A stretch of 60,458 bases of DNA, taken from positions 73,123 to 133,580 of the forward strand of contig NZ_LMEV01000014.1 of assembly GCF_001426505.1 (NCBI RefSeq), in the 5' to 3' direction. The notes beneath the pieces are model-generated. The model was not told the DNA's origin and searched no databases. It worked only from the letters and a program-made list of their open reading frames with translations. The stretch is from Variovorax sp. Root473 (GTDB lineage Bacteria; Pseudomonadota; Gammaproteobacteria; Burkholderiales; Burkholderiaceae_C). Both the position numbers and the translations under genes were made by a program. Positions 25,141 to 35,030 of the stretch are shown piece after piece (the stretch's first letter is position 1; every line of letters starts with the position of its first letter).

Positions 25141-28053
25141 ATGCAAACTGCACTGAACACCCCGTCGACCCCCCGCGCCGTCCCCGCGACGCCGCAGCAG
25201 CAACAAGACACTGCGGGCTCGCCCACCGGTCAGAACCTCGCCCACTACCAGATCATTCGCCGCAACGGCGCCGTGGTTCCCTTCGAGCCGAACAAGATCG
25301 CCATCGCGATGATGAAGGCCTTCCTGGCCGTGCACGGCACGCAGGGCGCGGCTTCCGCCAGCGTGCGCGAGACCGTCGACACGCTGACGCAAGGCGTGAT
25401 CCGCGCCATGGTGCGTTCGCGCCCGGGCGGCGGCACCTTCCACATCGAAGACGTGCAGGACCAGGTCGAGCTCGGCCTGATGCGCGGCGGCCACCACGAA
25501 ATCGCACGTGCGTACGTGCTGTACCGCGAACGCCGCACCCAGGAGCGTTCCAAGCAGGTCGAACAGGAAGCACCGGCCACGCCGACGCTGCACGTGCTGG
25601 ACAACGGCGAACGCGTGGCGCTCGACCTGAACCAGCTCAAGGGCCTGATCGAATCGGCCTGCGAGAACCTGGGCGACAGCATCACCGCCGCGCCGATCGT
25701 CGCCGAGACGATGCGCAACCTGTACGACGGCGTGCCGCTCGACGAGGTCTACAAGGCCTCGATCCTGGCAGCCCGCACGCTGATCGAAAAAGATCCCGAC
25801 TACACCTTCGCCACCGCGCGCCTGCTGCTGCACACGATCTTCAAGGAAATCATCGGCCGCGAAGTGATGCCGGTCGACCGCGCCACCGCCTACGCCGACT
25901 ACTTCCCGCAGTTCATCAAGAAGGGCGTGGAGAACGACCTGCTCGACGAGAAGCTGCTGCAGTACGACCTGCCCCGCCTGGGCGCGGCCCTCAAGGCCGA
26001 ACGCGACAACCAGTTCGACTACCTGGGCCTGCAAACGCTGTACGACCGCTACTTCCTGCATGTGCGCAAGACCCGCATCGAACTGCCGCAGGCCTTCTTC
26101 ATGCGCGTGGCCATGGGCCTGTCGCTGGGCGAGATCGACCGCGAAGCGCGCGCCATCGAGTTCTACGAAGTGCTGTCGTCGTTTGACTTCATGTCGAGCA
26201 CGCCGACGCTCTTCAACGCCGGCACGCTGCGCTCGCAGCTGTCCAGCTGCTACCTGACCACAGTGCCCGACGATCTGGACGGCATCTACGAGTCGATCAA
26301 GGAAAACGCGCTGCTCTCGAAGTTCGCGGGTGGCCTGGGCAACGACTGGACCCGCGTGCGCGCGCTCGGCAGCCACATCAAGGGCACCAACGGCGAATCG
26401 CAGGGCGTGGTGCCGTTCCTGAAGGTGGTGAACGACACGGCCGTGGCCGTGAACCAGGGCGGCAAGCGCAAGGGCGCGGTCTGCACGTACCTGGAAACCT
26501 GGCACCTCGACATCGAGGAGTTCCTGGAGCTGCGCAAGAACACCGGCGACGACCGCCGCCGCACGCACGACATGAACACCGCCAACTGGATCCCCGACCT
26601 GTTCATGCGCCGCGTGATGGAAAAGGGCACCTGGACGCTGTTCTCGCCCTCCAACGTGCCTGACCTGCACGACCTGTTCGGCGCCGACTTCGAAAAGGCC
26701 TACGTCGCCTACGAAGAGAAGGCCGCCCGCGGCGAGATCAAGCCCGCGCGCACCATCCAGGCGTCGGACCTGTGGCGCAAGATGCTCACGATGCTGTTCG
26801 AGACCGGCCATCCCTGGATCACGTTCAAGGACGCCTGCAACGTGCGCTCGCCGCAGCAGCACGCCGGCGTCGTGCACTCGTCGAACCTGTGCACCGAGAT
26901 CACGCTGAACACCAGCGACACCGAAACCGCCGTGTGCAACCTGGGTTCGGTGAACCTGCTGCAGCACCTGAAGGACGGCAAGGTCGACCAGGAGAAGCTC
27001 AAGCGCACGATCTCGACCGCGATGCGCATGCTCGACAACGTGATCGACATCAACTACTACGCCGTGAAGAAGGCACGCGACTCCAACCTGCGCCACCGTC
27101 CGGTGGGCCTGGGCCTCATGGGCTTCCAGGATGCGCTGTACGAGCTGCGCATTCCCTACGCCTCGCAGGAAGCCGTGCAGTTCGCCGACGAATCGATGGA
27201 AGCCATCTGCTACCACGCCTACTGGGCATCGACCGAGCTGGCGCGCGAGCGCGGCAAGTACTCGAGCTACAAGGGCTCGCTGTGGGACAAGGGCATCCTG
27301 CCGATCGACTCGCTCGACCTGCTCGAGAAGGCCCGCGGCGGCTACGTCGAAGTGGACCGTTCGTCCACTCTCGACTGGGACACGCTGCGCCAGAAGATCA
27401 AGGCCGACGGTATGCGCAACTCCAACTGCGTGGCCATCGCCCCCACCGCAACCATCTCGAACATCATCGGCGTGGATGCCTCGATCGAGCCCTGCTTCGG
27501 CAATCTCTCGGTCAAGTCGAACCTGTCAGGCGAGTTCACCGTGATCAACCATTACCTGGTGCGCGACCTGAAGCGCCTGGGCCTGTGGGACGACGTGATG
27601 GTCATGGACCTGAAGCACTTCGACGGTTCGCTGCGTCCCATCGACCGCGTGCCGCAGGACGTGAAGGCGCTGTACGCCACCGCATTCGAAGTCGAAACCA
27701 CGTGGCTGGTCGAAGCCGCCGCGCGTCGCCAGAAGTGGATCGACCAGGCGCAGTCGCTCAACATCTACATGGCCGGCGCCTCGGGCAAGAAGCTCGACGA
27801 CACCTACAAGCTTGCCTGGCTGCGCGGCCTGAAGACCACGTACTACCTGCGCACGCAGAGCGCAACCCACGCTGAAAAGTCGACGGTGCAATCGGGCCGT
27901 CTCAACGCGGTGTCGTCGGGCAACGACGCACCCTCGGGCATGAGCGCACTCGAAGCCGCCGCTGCAGCAGCGAAGGCACAGATGAGCGCTATTCCCGCCA
28001 CCGACATCGCGTTCTGCGGTGTCGACGATCCGACCTGCGAAGCCTGCCAGTGA
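25141..28053 (+). CDS. nrdA: class Ia ribonucleoside-diphosphate reductase, alpha subunit
   Basis: NrdA (970 residues) reduces ribonucleoside diphosphates using a radical supplied by NrdB. It has an N-terminal ATP-cone (IIRRNGAVVPFEPNKIAIAM, about residues 38-130) and then a second, diverged cone-like segment (about 155-240), as in the long Pseudomonas-type enzyme. The catalytic barrel has LSSCYL and NLCTEITLNTSDTETAVCNLG, the radical-relay tyrosines are in TTYYLRTQSAT, and the C-terminal redox pair is CxxC (CEAC). Two NrdR boxes control the promoter. nrdB follows after a 217-nt structured spacer. Confidence 0.97.
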   Translation: MQTALNTPSTPRAVPATPQQQQDTAGSPTGQNLAHYQIIRRNGAVVPFEPNKIAIAMMKAFLAVHGTQGAASASVRETVDTLTQGVIRAMVRSRPGGGTFHIEDVQDQVELGLMRGGHHEIARAYVLYRERRTQERSKQVEQEAPATPTLHVLDNGERVALDLNQLKGLIESACENLGDSITAAPIVAETMRNLYDGVPLDEVYKASILAARTLIEKDPDYTFATARLLLHTIFKEIIGREVMPVDRATAYADYFPQFIKKGVENDLLDEKLLQYDLPRLGAALKAERDNQFDYLGLQTLYDRYFLHVRKTRIELPQAFFMRVAMGLSLGEIDREARAIEFYEVLSSFDFMSSTPTLFNAGTLRSQLSSCYLTTVPDDLDGIYESIKENALLSKFAGGLGNDWTRVRALGSHIKGTNGESQGVVPFLKVVNDTAVAVNQGGKRKGAVCTYLETWHLDIEEFLELRKNTGDDRRRTHDMNTANWIPDLFMRRVMEKGTWTLFSPSNVPDLHDLFGADFEKAYVAYEEKAARGEIKPARTIQASDLWRKMLTMLFETGHPWITFKDACNVRSPQQHAGVVHSSNLCTEITLNTSDTETAVCNLGSVNLLQHLKDGKVDQEKLKRTISTAMRMLDNVIDINYYAVKKARDSNLRHRPVGLGLMGFQDALYELRIPYASQEAVQFADESMEAICYHAYWASTELARERGKYSSYKGSLWDKGILPIDSLDLLEKARGGYVEVDRSSTLDWDTLRQKIKADGMRNSNCVAIAPTATISNIIGVDASIEPCFGNLSVKSNLSGEFTVINHYLVRDLKRLGLWDDVMVMDLKHFDGSLRPIDRVPQDVKALYATAFEVETTWLVEAAARRQKWIDQAQSLNIYMAGASGKKLDDTYKLAWLRGLKTTYYLRTQSATHAEKSTVQSGRLNAVSSGNDAPSGMSALEAAAAAAKAQMSAIPATDIAFCGVDDPTCEACQ

Positions 28054-28062
28054 TGTGCAAGT

Positions 28063-28086
28063 GAAGCGTCATTGAAGAGACGCTTC
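28063..28086 (+). other. nrdA-nrdB spacer hairpin 1
   Basis: GAAGCGTC (28063-28070) pairs perfectly with GACGCTTC (28079-28086) across an 8-nt loop, just after the nrdA stop. No T-tract follows. Confidence 0.5.
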
Positions 28087-28126
28087 GATCGATCAGCGAG
28101 GTGCTCGCAAAAGCGAAAAGCAAAAG

Positions 28127-28169
28127 CGCGCGACGTTCAATCAATCAAGGCATTGACTGACGTCGCGCG
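28127..28169 (+). other. nrdA-nrdB spacer hairpin 2 (long)
   Basis: CGCGCGACG (28127-28135) pairs with CGTCGCGCG (28161-28169). With one bulged T the stem continues through TCAATCAAT (28137-28145) and ATTGACTGA (28152-28160) with a single mismatch, giving about 17 bp and a short loop. It is followed by ATGCATGCG, not T, so a processing or stability element is more likely than a terminator. Confidence 0.55.
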
Positions 28170-28206
28170 ATGCATGCGAGCAACATAACAACCCCATAAA
28201 TGGCGC

Positions 28207-28240
28207 ACGATGTGAACGAGCACTTTGCAACTCACATCGT
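28207..28240 (+). other. nrdA-nrdB spacer hairpin 3
   Basis: ACGATGTGA (28207-28215) pairs perfectly with TCACATCGT (28232-28240) across a 16-nt loop, 30 nt before the nrdB start. It could be a mRNA structure or a palindromic operator. Confidence 0.5.
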
Positions 28241-28270
28241 TGCTCCGATAATTGCGCATTGGATTTTTCT

Positions 28271-29455
28271 ATGTTGACCTGGGACGAAGAAGTCAAGCCC
28301 TCCTTACCAAAGGATATGCAACAAGGATTGCAGCAGCACCACGCATCGACCAGCGGTTCTTCCGCCGGTCGCGTGGTCGCCGCTTCGACTTCTTCGCTTG
28401 CACAACCCGCCACCGCATCGGTGGCCGCGCCTGCAGGCCAGCGCGTCAAGGCTTCCGACAAGCGCATCATCAACGGCCAGACCGACGTCAATCAGCTGGT
28501 GCCGTTCAAGTACAAGTGGGCCTGGGAAAAGTATCTCGCCACCTGCGCCAACCACTGGATGCCGCAGGAAGTGAACATGACGCGCGACATCGCGCTCTGG
28601 AAAGATCCGAACGGCCTGACCGATGACGAGCGGCGCATCATCAAGCGCAACCTCGGCTTCTTCGTGACCGCCGATTCGCTGGCTGCCAACAACATCGTGC
28701 TGGGCACCTACCGCCACATCACGGCCCCCGAGTGCCGCCAGTTCCTGCTGCGCCAAGCCTTCGAGGAAGCGATCCACACGCACGCGTACCAGTACATCGT
28801 CGAGTCGCTCGGCCTGGACGAAAGCGAGATCTTCAACGCCTACAACGAAGTGGCATCGATCCGCGAGAAGGACCAGTTCCTGATCCCGTTCATCGACGCC
28901 ATCAGCGATCCGAACTTCAAGACCGGCACGCACGAGACCGACCAGACGCTGCTCAAGTCGCTCATCGTGTTCGCCTGCCTGATGGAAGGCCTCTTCTTCT
29001 ACGTCGGCTTCACGCAGATCCTTGCGCTGGGCCGCCAGAACAAGATGACCGGCGCTGCCGAGCAGTACCAGTACATCCTGCGCGACGAGTCGATGCACTG
29101 CAATTTCGGCATCGACCTGATCAACCAGCTCAAGCTCGAGAATCCCGGCCTGTGGACGGCCGAGTTCAAGGCCGAGATCAAGGCGCTGTTCATGCGCGCC
29201 GTCGAGCTTGAATACAAATACGCCGAAGACACCATGCCGCGCGGCGTGCTCGGCATGAACGCCTCCATGTTCAAGGGCTACCTGCGCTACATCGCCAACC
29301 GGCGTGCGCAGCAGATCGGCCTCGAAACGCTCTTCCCGAACGAGGAAAACCCGTTCCCCTGGATGAGCGAAATGATTGACCTGAAGAAAGAGCGCAACTT
29401 TTTCGAAACCCGCGTGATCGAGTACCAGTCGGGTGGCGCGCTCTCCTGGGATTGA
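28271..29455 (+). CDS. nrdB: class Ia ribonucleoside-diphosphate reductase, beta subunit
   Basis: NrdB (394 residues) carries the di-iron tyrosyl-radical cofactor. Iron-ligand helices are visible as [21 protein letters not shown] and [16 protein letters not shown] (ExxH motifs). The tyrosine in HTHAYQYIV aligns with the radical Tyr of E. coli NrdB. The first ~60 residues form a Ser/Ala-rich extension not needed by the core fold. The ATG at 28271 begins [10 protein letters not shown]. An in-frame TTG four codons upstream lacks a better RBS. The C-terminal end, [13 protein letters not shown], is the NrdA-binding tail. Confidence 0.96.
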   Translation: MLTWDEEVKPSLPKDMQQGLQQHHASTSGSSAGRVVAASTSSLAQPATASVAAPAGQRVKASDKRIINGQTDVNQLVPFKYKWAWEKYLATCANHWMPQEVNMTRDIALWKDPNGLTDDERRIIKRNLGFFVTADSLAANNIVLGTYRHITAPECRQFLLRQAFEEAIHTHAYQYIVESLGLDESEIFNAYNEVASIREKDQFLIPFIDAISDPNFKTGTHETDQTLLKSLIVFACLMEGLFFYVGFTQILALGRQNKMTGAAEQYQYILRDESMHCNFGIDLINQLKLENPGLWTAEFKAEIKALFMRAVELEYKYAEDTMPRGVLGMNASMFKGYLRYIANRRAQQIGLETLFPNEENPFPWMSEMIDLKKERNFFETRVIEYQSGGALSWD

Positions 29456-29640
29456 ATTTTTCGATACACAACAATTCATGAATTCAAGAATTGCCCTTGC
29501 CACCGATTGCGCCAAAGAGCGCGGCATGGACGAGGGCTCAGGTGTTCATGGTGCTGGAGCTCAGATTCCAACGCCATGAATCACTTCACGCTCCCAACGC
29601 GCGTGGAGTGCTTCAATAGGTTGATTTTTTCAACTTGATC

Positions 29641-29646
29641 AAGGAG
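29641..29646 (+). promoter_or_regulatory. strong ribosome binding site of the histone-like gene
   Basis: AAGGAG lies 8 nt before the ATG at 29655, a near-ideal Shine-Dalgarno spacing. It contrasts with many genes here that lack one and fits an abundant protein. Upstream (29456-29640) there is only a palindrome AATTCATGAATT at 29473-29484 and no clear promoter. Confidence 0.6.
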
Positions 29647-29654
29647 AAATAGAA

Positions 29655-30215
29655 ATGGCAACTGCAAAGAAAGCGCCGGCCAAGAAGGCCGCTGCAAAGA
29701 AGGCTCCGGCTAAGAAGGCTGTCGCCGCGAAGAAGGCTCCGGCAAAGAAGGTCGCGGCCAAGAAGGCTCCGGCAAAGAAGGCCGTCGCCAAGAAGGTCGT
29801 AGCGAAGAAGGCTCCGGCAAAGAAGGTCGCGGCCAAGAAGGTTGCAGCCAAGAAGGTCGTAGCGAAGAAGGCCGCACCGGCAAAGAAGGCTGCTGCCAAG
29901 AAGGCTCCGGCTAAGAAGGCCGCCGCCAAGAAGGCGCCTGCCAAGAAGGCCGTAGCGAAGAAGGCGCCTGCCAAGAAGGCTGCTGCCAAGAAGGCCCCGG
30001 CGAAGAAGGCTGCCGCCAAGAAGGCCCCCGCCAAAAAGGCTGCGGCCAAGAAAGCCGCGAAAAAGCCCGCTGCCAAGCCTGCCGCTGCCGCCAAGAAGCC
30101 TGCTGCCAAGAAGGCCGCCGCGCCTGCGAAGGCTGCCGTAGCGCCTGCCCCTGCAGCGCAAACGACGCTGAATCCCCAGGCAGCCTGGCCGTTTCCGACG
30201 GCCAGCAAGCCCTGA
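29655..30215 (+). CDS. histone H1-like DNA-binding protein (KAPAKK repeats)
   Basis: A 186-residue protein of extremely low complexity, almost entirely Lys, Ala, Pro and Val in repeats such as [12 protein letters not shown]. It resembles eukaryotic H1 tails and bacterial H1-like proteins (Bordetella BpH1, chlamydial HC2, AlgP). Such proteins bind and compact DNA. The final 17 residues differ ([17 protein letters not shown]) and look like a short non-basic tail. It has a strong RBS and its own intrinsic terminator. The codon-level repeats are tandem and may vary in number between strains. Confidence 0.88.
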   Translation: MATAKKAPAKKAAAKKAPAKKAVAAKKAPAKKVAAKKAPAKKAVAKKVVAKKAPAKKVAAKKVAAKKVVAKKAAPAKKAAAKKAPAKKAAAKKAPAKKAVAKKAPAKKAAAKKAPAKKAAAKKAPAKKAAAKKAAKKPAAKPAAAAKKPAAKKAAAPAKAAVAPAPAAQTTLNPQAAWPFPTASKP

Positions 30216-30241
30216 GTGAATTCTCAGCGGCCCTGAAGGGC

Positions 30242-30276
30242 AAAAAGCCCGGCACCGCAAGGTGCCGGGCTTTTTT
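30242..30276. terminator. bidirectional intrinsic terminator
   Basis: GCCCGGCACC (30247-30256), tetraloop GCAA, GGTGCCGGGC (30261-30270), flanked by A5 on the left and T6 on the right. It serves the histone-like gene on plus and the kinase gene on minus. Confidence 0.9.
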
Positions 30277-30330
30277 CATGGGCGCCCGCTGTTGGCGCAT
30301 CGCCGAAGCGATGCCAGGCACGTCAGCGAA

Positions 30331-31233
30331 TCACAGGTCGAGCGTGGCGCGATCGATCTGATAGTTCTGCGGGCCGCGTTGCGCAATCTTGAGCGCGCCA
30401 ATGCGATTGCCCAGGGCTGCGCAGCGGGCCAGCGGCCATTCCTTTTCCAGACCGTACAGCAGGCCGCCGCGCCATGCGTCGCCGCAACCCGTGGGCTCGA
30501 TCACCGCCGTAGGCACCACGCCGGGCACGTGTTCGCGCTCGCCGTTCGTCCACACTTCACAGCCTTCAGCAGCCAGCGTGACCACGAGGCCGCGCACGCG
30601 GTGCGAGATTTCGGCCAGGCTCCAGCCGGTGCGTTGCGACAGCATCTTGCCTTCGTAGTCGTTAACCACGACCCAGCTCGCGAGTTCGATGAAGTGACGC
30701 AGCGCATCGCCGTCGAACATGGGCAGGCCCTGGCCCGGATCGAACACGAAGGGAATGCCGGCGGCGGCGAATTGCTCGGCGTGCTGCAGCATCGCCTCGC
30801 GGCCGTCGGGCGCGATGATGCCGAGCCTGATGTCCTCACGCGCCACCACCTTCGTGATGTGCGCCTGCTGCATCGCGCCGGGGTGGAACGCCGTGATCTG
30901 GTTGTTGTCCGTGTCGTTCATGATCATCGCCTGCGCGGTGAACGTGTCGTCGAGCTGACGCACGAACTCCGTGCTGATGCCCAGCGTGCGCATGCGTTCG
31001 GCGTAGTCGGCACCGTCGCTGCCCAGCGTGGCCATCGGCAGCGCCGCGCCGCCGAGCGCGTTGAGGCTGTAGGCGATGTTGCCGGCGCAGCCGCCGAAGT
31101 CACGACGCAGGCCCGGCACCAGGAACGACACATTCAGGATGTGCAGCTGGTCGGGCAGGATCTGGTCGGCGAACCGGCCCTCGAAAGTCATGATGGTGTC
31201 GAACGCGAGGGAACCGCAAATCACTGCTGCCAT
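30331..31233 (-). CDS. PfkB-family carbohydrate/nucleoside kinase
   Basis: A 300-residue ribokinase-fold (PfkB) sugar or nucleoside kinase. The glycine-rich substrate region is RRDFGGCAGNIAYSLNALGG near residues 43-60, and the C-terminal ATP/anion-hole motif is TGCGDAWRGGLLYGL with the catalytic Asp. Sequence character is close to bacterial proteins annotated adenosine kinase, but the substrate cannot be fixed by eye. It is the last gene in the minus-strand run from accB. A TACAGT hexamer 6 nt before the ATG suggests its own leaderless promoter. Confidence 0.85.
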   Translation of the reverse strand: MAAVICGSLAFDTIMTFEGRFADQILPDQLHILNVSFLVPGLRRDFGGCAGNIAYSLNALGGAALPMATLGSDGADYAERMRTLGISTEFVRQLDDTFTAQAMIMNDTDNNQITAFHPGAMQQAHITKVVAREDIRLGIIAPDGREAMLQHAEQFAAAGIPFVFDPGQGLPMFDGDALRHFIELASWVVVNDYEGKMLSQRTGWSLAEISHRVRGLVVTLAAEGCEVWTNGEREHVPGVVPTAVIEPTGCGDAWRGGLLYGLEKEWPLARCAALGNRIGALKIAQRGPQNYQIDRATLDL

Positions 31234-31291
31234 GGGTGGACTGTAGGTTGGATGAAAAAGGGAACGAACGGCGCGCGTATCGGCGCTCCGC

Positions 31292-32686
31292 TCAGGGATA
31301 GAAAGCTTCGACGCGGTAGCCCGCGATCGGCGGCAGCGCCGCTGCTTCGCTGGCCGTCAAGGTCAATGGCAGCGAGGCCGCACGGTCGGCGCGTGCCGCC
31401 AGCACGCCCGGCGCGCCGTAGTCCGCAGGAGTCAGCACGCGCCGCACGACGGCCTGCTCTTGCGTGTCGAGCAGCGACAGCTCGATGGCCGGCATCGCGA
31501 GCGGCACGGTCGCGGCATTGCGCAAGGTGAAGCTCAGCCGGTAGTCGTTGCCGCCGCTCTTCTCGCGTGCAAAGGCCGCGCCTTCGATCACGATGTCGCC
31601 GATCTGGCGCAGCGCCGCGAGCTCGCAGCCGGTGTATTGGCACAGCGCCGACAGGGCCGGCCGCAGGTTCGGCTGGCGCGCCACGATGCCGTCGCGCTCG
31701 TGGCGGACGATCTGTACGATGAGGACCAACGCCGAGAGCACGGCCAGCACCACGAGCAGGCGACGCACGCCCTTGCGTTGCAAGAAGCCGGCGGCTTTTT
31801 CGGCAGGCTCGTCTTCCTCGGCGAAGGGATGGTCTTCAGGTGCTTCGAAGGTCGCGGAGAGCGAGAAATCCGGCTCGCCTTCGGCACGGATGCCGGGGCC
31901 CGGCAGCGGCGCGGCGGCCTCTTCGTGCTGCGCATCGCGGGCCTTGGCATTCGCGATCTTGGCCGACTTGGCGCGCGCACGGCGCAGCGCCTTCTGGATC
32001 AGGAGCTGGTCGTGGTCCTTCTCTTCCTGCTCGCGCTCCGCAGCCGCGCCGTCGTCGTTCTCACCGGTCACTGCAACCAGCCCGCGCAGCGCGGAACTGC
32101 GCGGCAAGTCGGGCAAGGGTGGCGCGGGCGGCGGCGACGCGGGCGGCGGCGCGCCGAGGTTCAGGTCGATGTTCGGAAACGGCGGCAGCGAACTCGCGGG
32201 CGGACGCCATGCGGGCTCGCGGGTATCGAGATCGGACCAGGGCTCGTCTGCAGACAGCCCGTGCGCGGGCAGCGTCAGCGAGAAAGGCAGTGGCGGTGCG
32301 GCCGGCGCGACGGTGGCGACGGCGGTCGACACGCCAGCTTCTTCCGGGAGCGCAGCCGGCAATGCGTGCGGCTCGGACTCGTCGTCGAGAAAGTCCGCTT
32401 CCTCGACGGCTGGCGGCACCGACGTCAGGTCGATGCGCGCTTCGTCGAACGAGGCCACCAGTGCGGCCATCGATGACATCGAGGAAGGCGCTGACACTGG
32501 CGTCGGCGCTGGTGCCGGCGCAGCAGGCGCGGACACGGCACCATCGGGCGCCTCCTGCAGGTCGAGCGTGGCATCGAACACATGGCTGCATCGACCGCAG
32601 CGCACCCAGCCGTCCGAGATGCGAAGCTGGTCGCGCACCACCTTGAAGGTGGTGGTGCAGGCGGGACAACGCGTGACGAGGCTCAT
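31292..32686 (-). CDS. zinc-ribbon DUF3426 membrane protein
   Basis: A 464-residue protein in three parts: an N-terminal MJ0042-type zinc ribbon with two CxxC pairs (CPAC and CGRC within the first 35 residues); a long Pro/Ala-rich acidic linker; and, after a membrane helix (LLVVLAVLSALVLIVQIV, about residue 315), a C-terminal DUF3426 domain. This layout is common in betaproteobacteria just downstream of prmA. The function is unknown. The zinc ribbon would face the cytosol and DUF3426 the periplasm. A TACAAT hexamer lies 9 nt upstream of the ATG. Confidence 0.85.
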   Translation of the reverse strand: MSLVTRCPACTTTFKVVRDQLRISDGWVRCGRCSHVFDATLDLQEAPDGAVSAPAAPAPAPTPVSAPSSMSSMAALVASFDEARIDLTSVPPAVEEADFLDDESEPHALPAALPEEAGVSTAVATVAPAAPPLPFSLTLPAHGLSADEPWSDLDTREPAWRPPASSLPPFPNIDLNLGAPPPASPPPAPPLPDLPRSSALRGLVAVTGENDDGAAAEREQEEKDHDQLLIQKALRRARAKSAKIANAKARDAQHEEAAAPLPGPGIRAEGEPDFSLSATFEAPEDHPFAEEDEPAEKAAGFLQRKGVRRLLVVLAVLSALVLIVQIVRHERDGIVARQPNLRPALSALCQYTGCELAALRQIGDIVIEGAAFAREKSGGNDYRLSFTLRNAATVPLAMPAIELSLLDTQEQAVVRRVLTPADYGAPGVLAARADRAASLPLTLTASEAAALPPIAGYRVEAFYP

Positions 32687-32768
32687 GACGGGGCGATTGT
32701 AGGGTTGGGCCCTCGCCGCGCAGGCGGGCGCCCGGAGCGCCCACAGCGCGAGAACCCGGCCGCGCGCG

Positions 32769-33659
32769 TCAGCAGCGCGCGGTCATGAGGATCCAGCCGT
32801 CCTCGGTGTCGCTGACTTCGAGCGCGGCATACGGCGCATAGGCCGCCTTGAGCTCGTCAGCCTGGCGCTCGAGGATGCCGGCCAGCACCAGCGAACCGCC
32901 GGCAGCCACATGGCTGCGCAGCAGCGGCGCCAGCACCTTGAGCGGCGTCGCGAGGATGTTGGCGAGCACGGTCTGGTATTCACCCTTGGCCGCTTCAGGC
33001 AGGCCTGCGTTCAATTGCACGCTGTTGGCTTCGGCGTTGAGGCGGGTCGAGGAGACCGCGGCCTCGTCGATGTCGACGGCGTCGATGGTGCGCGCGCCGA
33101 ACTTGGCCGCGCCGATGGCGAGGATGCCGGAGCCGCAGCCGTAGTCGAGCACGCGCTGGTCGGCAAAGGCGCCCCCGCCCTGCGTCGCGATCCAGCGCAG
33201 GCACATGCGCGTGGTCGGGTGCGTGCCGGTGCCGAAGGCCAGGCCCGGGTCGAGCCGGATCACCTGCTTGGCTTGCGCGGGCGGCTCGTGCCACGTGGGC
33301 ACGATCCAGAACTCGGGCGTGATCTCGACCGGTGCGAACTGCGATTGCGTGAGCCGGACCCAGTCCTGGTCAGGCACCGGCCCCACGCCAAGCACCGCGC
33401 AGCCGTCGAAGAGGTCCTGCAGCGCGAGCACCGACGCGGCCTCGCTGGCGGCAGCTTCGTCGGGGAACAGCGCGATCACGCGCGAGCGCTGCCAGCCTTC
33501 CTTGGGCGGCGGCATGCCGGGCTCGCCGAACAGCGCCTGCTCGGCATCGGTCTGCGCGTCGGCGTCTTCGACCGACACGCTCAGCGCATCGAGGGCGTCG
33601 AGCGCGTCGCCGAGCCATTCGACCCGGTCTTCCGGCGCCATGAGGCGGAGTTCAAACAT
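32769..33659 (-). CDS. prmA: ribosomal protein L11 methyltransferase
   Basis: PrmA (296 residues) trimethylates ribosomal protein L11. The N-terminal substrate-recognition domain is followed by the family motif LDPGLAFGTGTHPTTRMCLRW, SAM motif I (VLDYGCGSGILAIGAAKFGA) and the NILATPLKVLAP motif (NxxxxPL). Length is typical. It lies 19 nt downstream of accC on the same strand, a common arrangement in this group, so it is probably co-transcribed with accBC. Confidence 0.96.
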   Translation of the reverse strand: MFELRLMAPEDRVEWLGDALDALDALSVSVEDADAQTDAEQALFGEPGMPPPKEGWQRSRVIALFPDEAAASEAASVLALQDLFDGCAVLGVGPVPDQDWVRLTQSQFAPVEITPEFWIVPTWHEPPAQAKQVIRLDPGLAFGTGTHPTTRMCLRWIATQGGGAFADQRVLDYGCGSGILAIGAAKFGARTIDAVDIDEAAVSSTRLNAEANSVQLNAGLPEAAKGEYQTVLANILATPLKVLAPLLRSHVAAGGSLVLAGILERQADELKAAYAPYAALEVSDTEDGWILMTARC

Positions 33660-33678
33660 ACAGGGCGTGCGCGTGGAC

Positions 33679-35028
33679 TCAGCGCTTGTGCGCCGCGAGC
33701 CACTCTTCCAGGTAATGGATGTTGGTGCCGCCGCTCATGAACTTGGCGTCGACCATCAGCTCGCGGTGCAGCGGCATGTTGGTCTGGATGCCTTCGATCA
33801 CGGTTTCGTTCAGCGCCGTGCGCATGCGCGCCATCGCCTGTTCGCGCGTGTCGCCATACACGATGATCTTGCCGATCATCGAGTCGTAGTTCGGGGGCAC
33901 GAAGTAGTTGGTGTACACGTGCGAGTCGACGCGAACGCCCGGGCCGCCCGGTGGGTGCCACATGGTGATGCGACCCGGCGACGGCGTGAACTTCCACGGG
34001 TCTTCGGCGTTGATGCGCACCTCGATGGCGTGGCCGCGCATCTCGATCTGGCGCTGCGTGAACGGCAGCTTCTCGCCGGCGGCGACCATGATCTGCGTCT
34101 TCACGATGTCGATGCCGGTGGTGAACTCCGTGACCGGATGCTCCACCTGCACGCGCGTGTTCATCTCGATGAAGTAGAACTCGCCGTTCTCGTACAGGAA
34201 CTCGAAGGTGCCGGCGCCGCGGTAGCCGATCTTCTTGCAGGCCGCCGCGCAGCGCTCGCCGATCTTCTCGATCAGCTTGCGCGGAATGCCGGGCGCCGGC
34301 GATTCCTCGATCACCTTCTGGTGGCGGCGTTGCATGGAGCAGTCGCGCTCGCCCAGGTAGACCGCGTTCTTGTGCTTGTCCGCGAGGATCTGGATTTCGA
34401 TGTGGCGCGGGTTCTGGAGAAACTTCTCCATGTACACGGCCGGATTGTTGAAGGCCGCGCCGGCTTCCGCCTTGGTCATCTGGATCGCATTGACCAGCGC
34501 CGCCTCGGTGTGCACCACGCGCATGCCGCGGCCACCGCCGCCGCCTGCCGCCTTGATGATGACCGGGTAGCCGATCGCGCGGGCGATGCGCTTGTTGGTG
34601 GCGGCGTCGTCGGACAGTTCGCCTTCCGAGCCGGGCACGCAAGGCACGCCGGCCTTGATCATGGCCTGCTTGGCCGAGACCTTGTCACCCATCGTGCGGA
34701 TGTTGTCGGGCGTCGGGCCGATGAACTGGAAGCCGCTTTGCTCCACGCGTTCGGCGAAATTGGCGTTCTCGCTCAGGAAACCATAGCCGGGGTGGATGGC
34801 TTCGGCATCGGTCACCTCGGCAGCCGAGATGATGGCCGGCATGTTGAGGTAGCTCAGGCCCGACGGGGCCGGGCCGATGCACACGGCTTCCTGTGCCAGC
34901 TTGACGTACTTGGCTTCGCGATCGGCTTCGGAATAGACCATCACGGCCTTGATGCCCATCTCGCTGCAAGCGCGCTGGATCCGAAGGGCGATCTCGCCGC
35001 GATTGGCAACCAGAATCTTCTTGAACAT
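33679..35028 (-). CDS. accC: acetyl-CoA carboxylase biotin carboxylase subunit
   Basis: AccC (449 residues) carboxylates the biotin carried on AccB in the first half-reaction of acetyl-CoA carboxylase, the entry to fatty acid synthesis. The sequence shows the N-terminal [14 protein letters not shown], the ATP-grasp glycine-rich loop [12 protein letters not shown], and the catalytic region [16 protein letters not shown]. Length matches the family (about 449). It starts 2 nt after the accB stop, so the two subunits are made from one mRNA. Confidence 0.98.
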   Translation of the reverse strand: MFKKILVANRGEIALRIQRACSEMGIKAVMVYSEADREAKYVKLAQEAVCIGPAPSGLSYLNMPAIISAAEVTDAEAIHPGYGFLSENANFAERVEQSGFQFIGPTPDNIRTMGDKVSAKQAMIKAGVPCVPGSEGELSDDAATNKRIARAIGYPVIIKAAGGGGGRGMRVVHTEAALVNAIQMTKAEAGAAFNNPAVYMEKFLQNPRHIEIQILADKHKNAVYLGERDCSMQRRHQKVIEESPAPGIPRKLIEKIGERCAAACKKIGYRGAGTFEFLYENGEFYFIEMNTRVQVEHPVTEFTTGIDIVKTQIMVAAGEKLPFTQRQIEMRGHAIEVRINAEDPWKFTPSPGRITMWHPPGGPGVRVDSHVYTNYFVPPNYDSMIGKIIVYGDTREQAMARMRTALNETVIEGIQTNMPLHRELMVDAKFMSGGTNIHYLEEWLAAHKR

Positions 35029-35030
35029 GC

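Noticed and set aside
29655..30215. Tandem repeats considered as a CRISPR or non-coding satellite
   Set aside because: Repeats are short, in frame, code for a histone-like protein and have no spacers.
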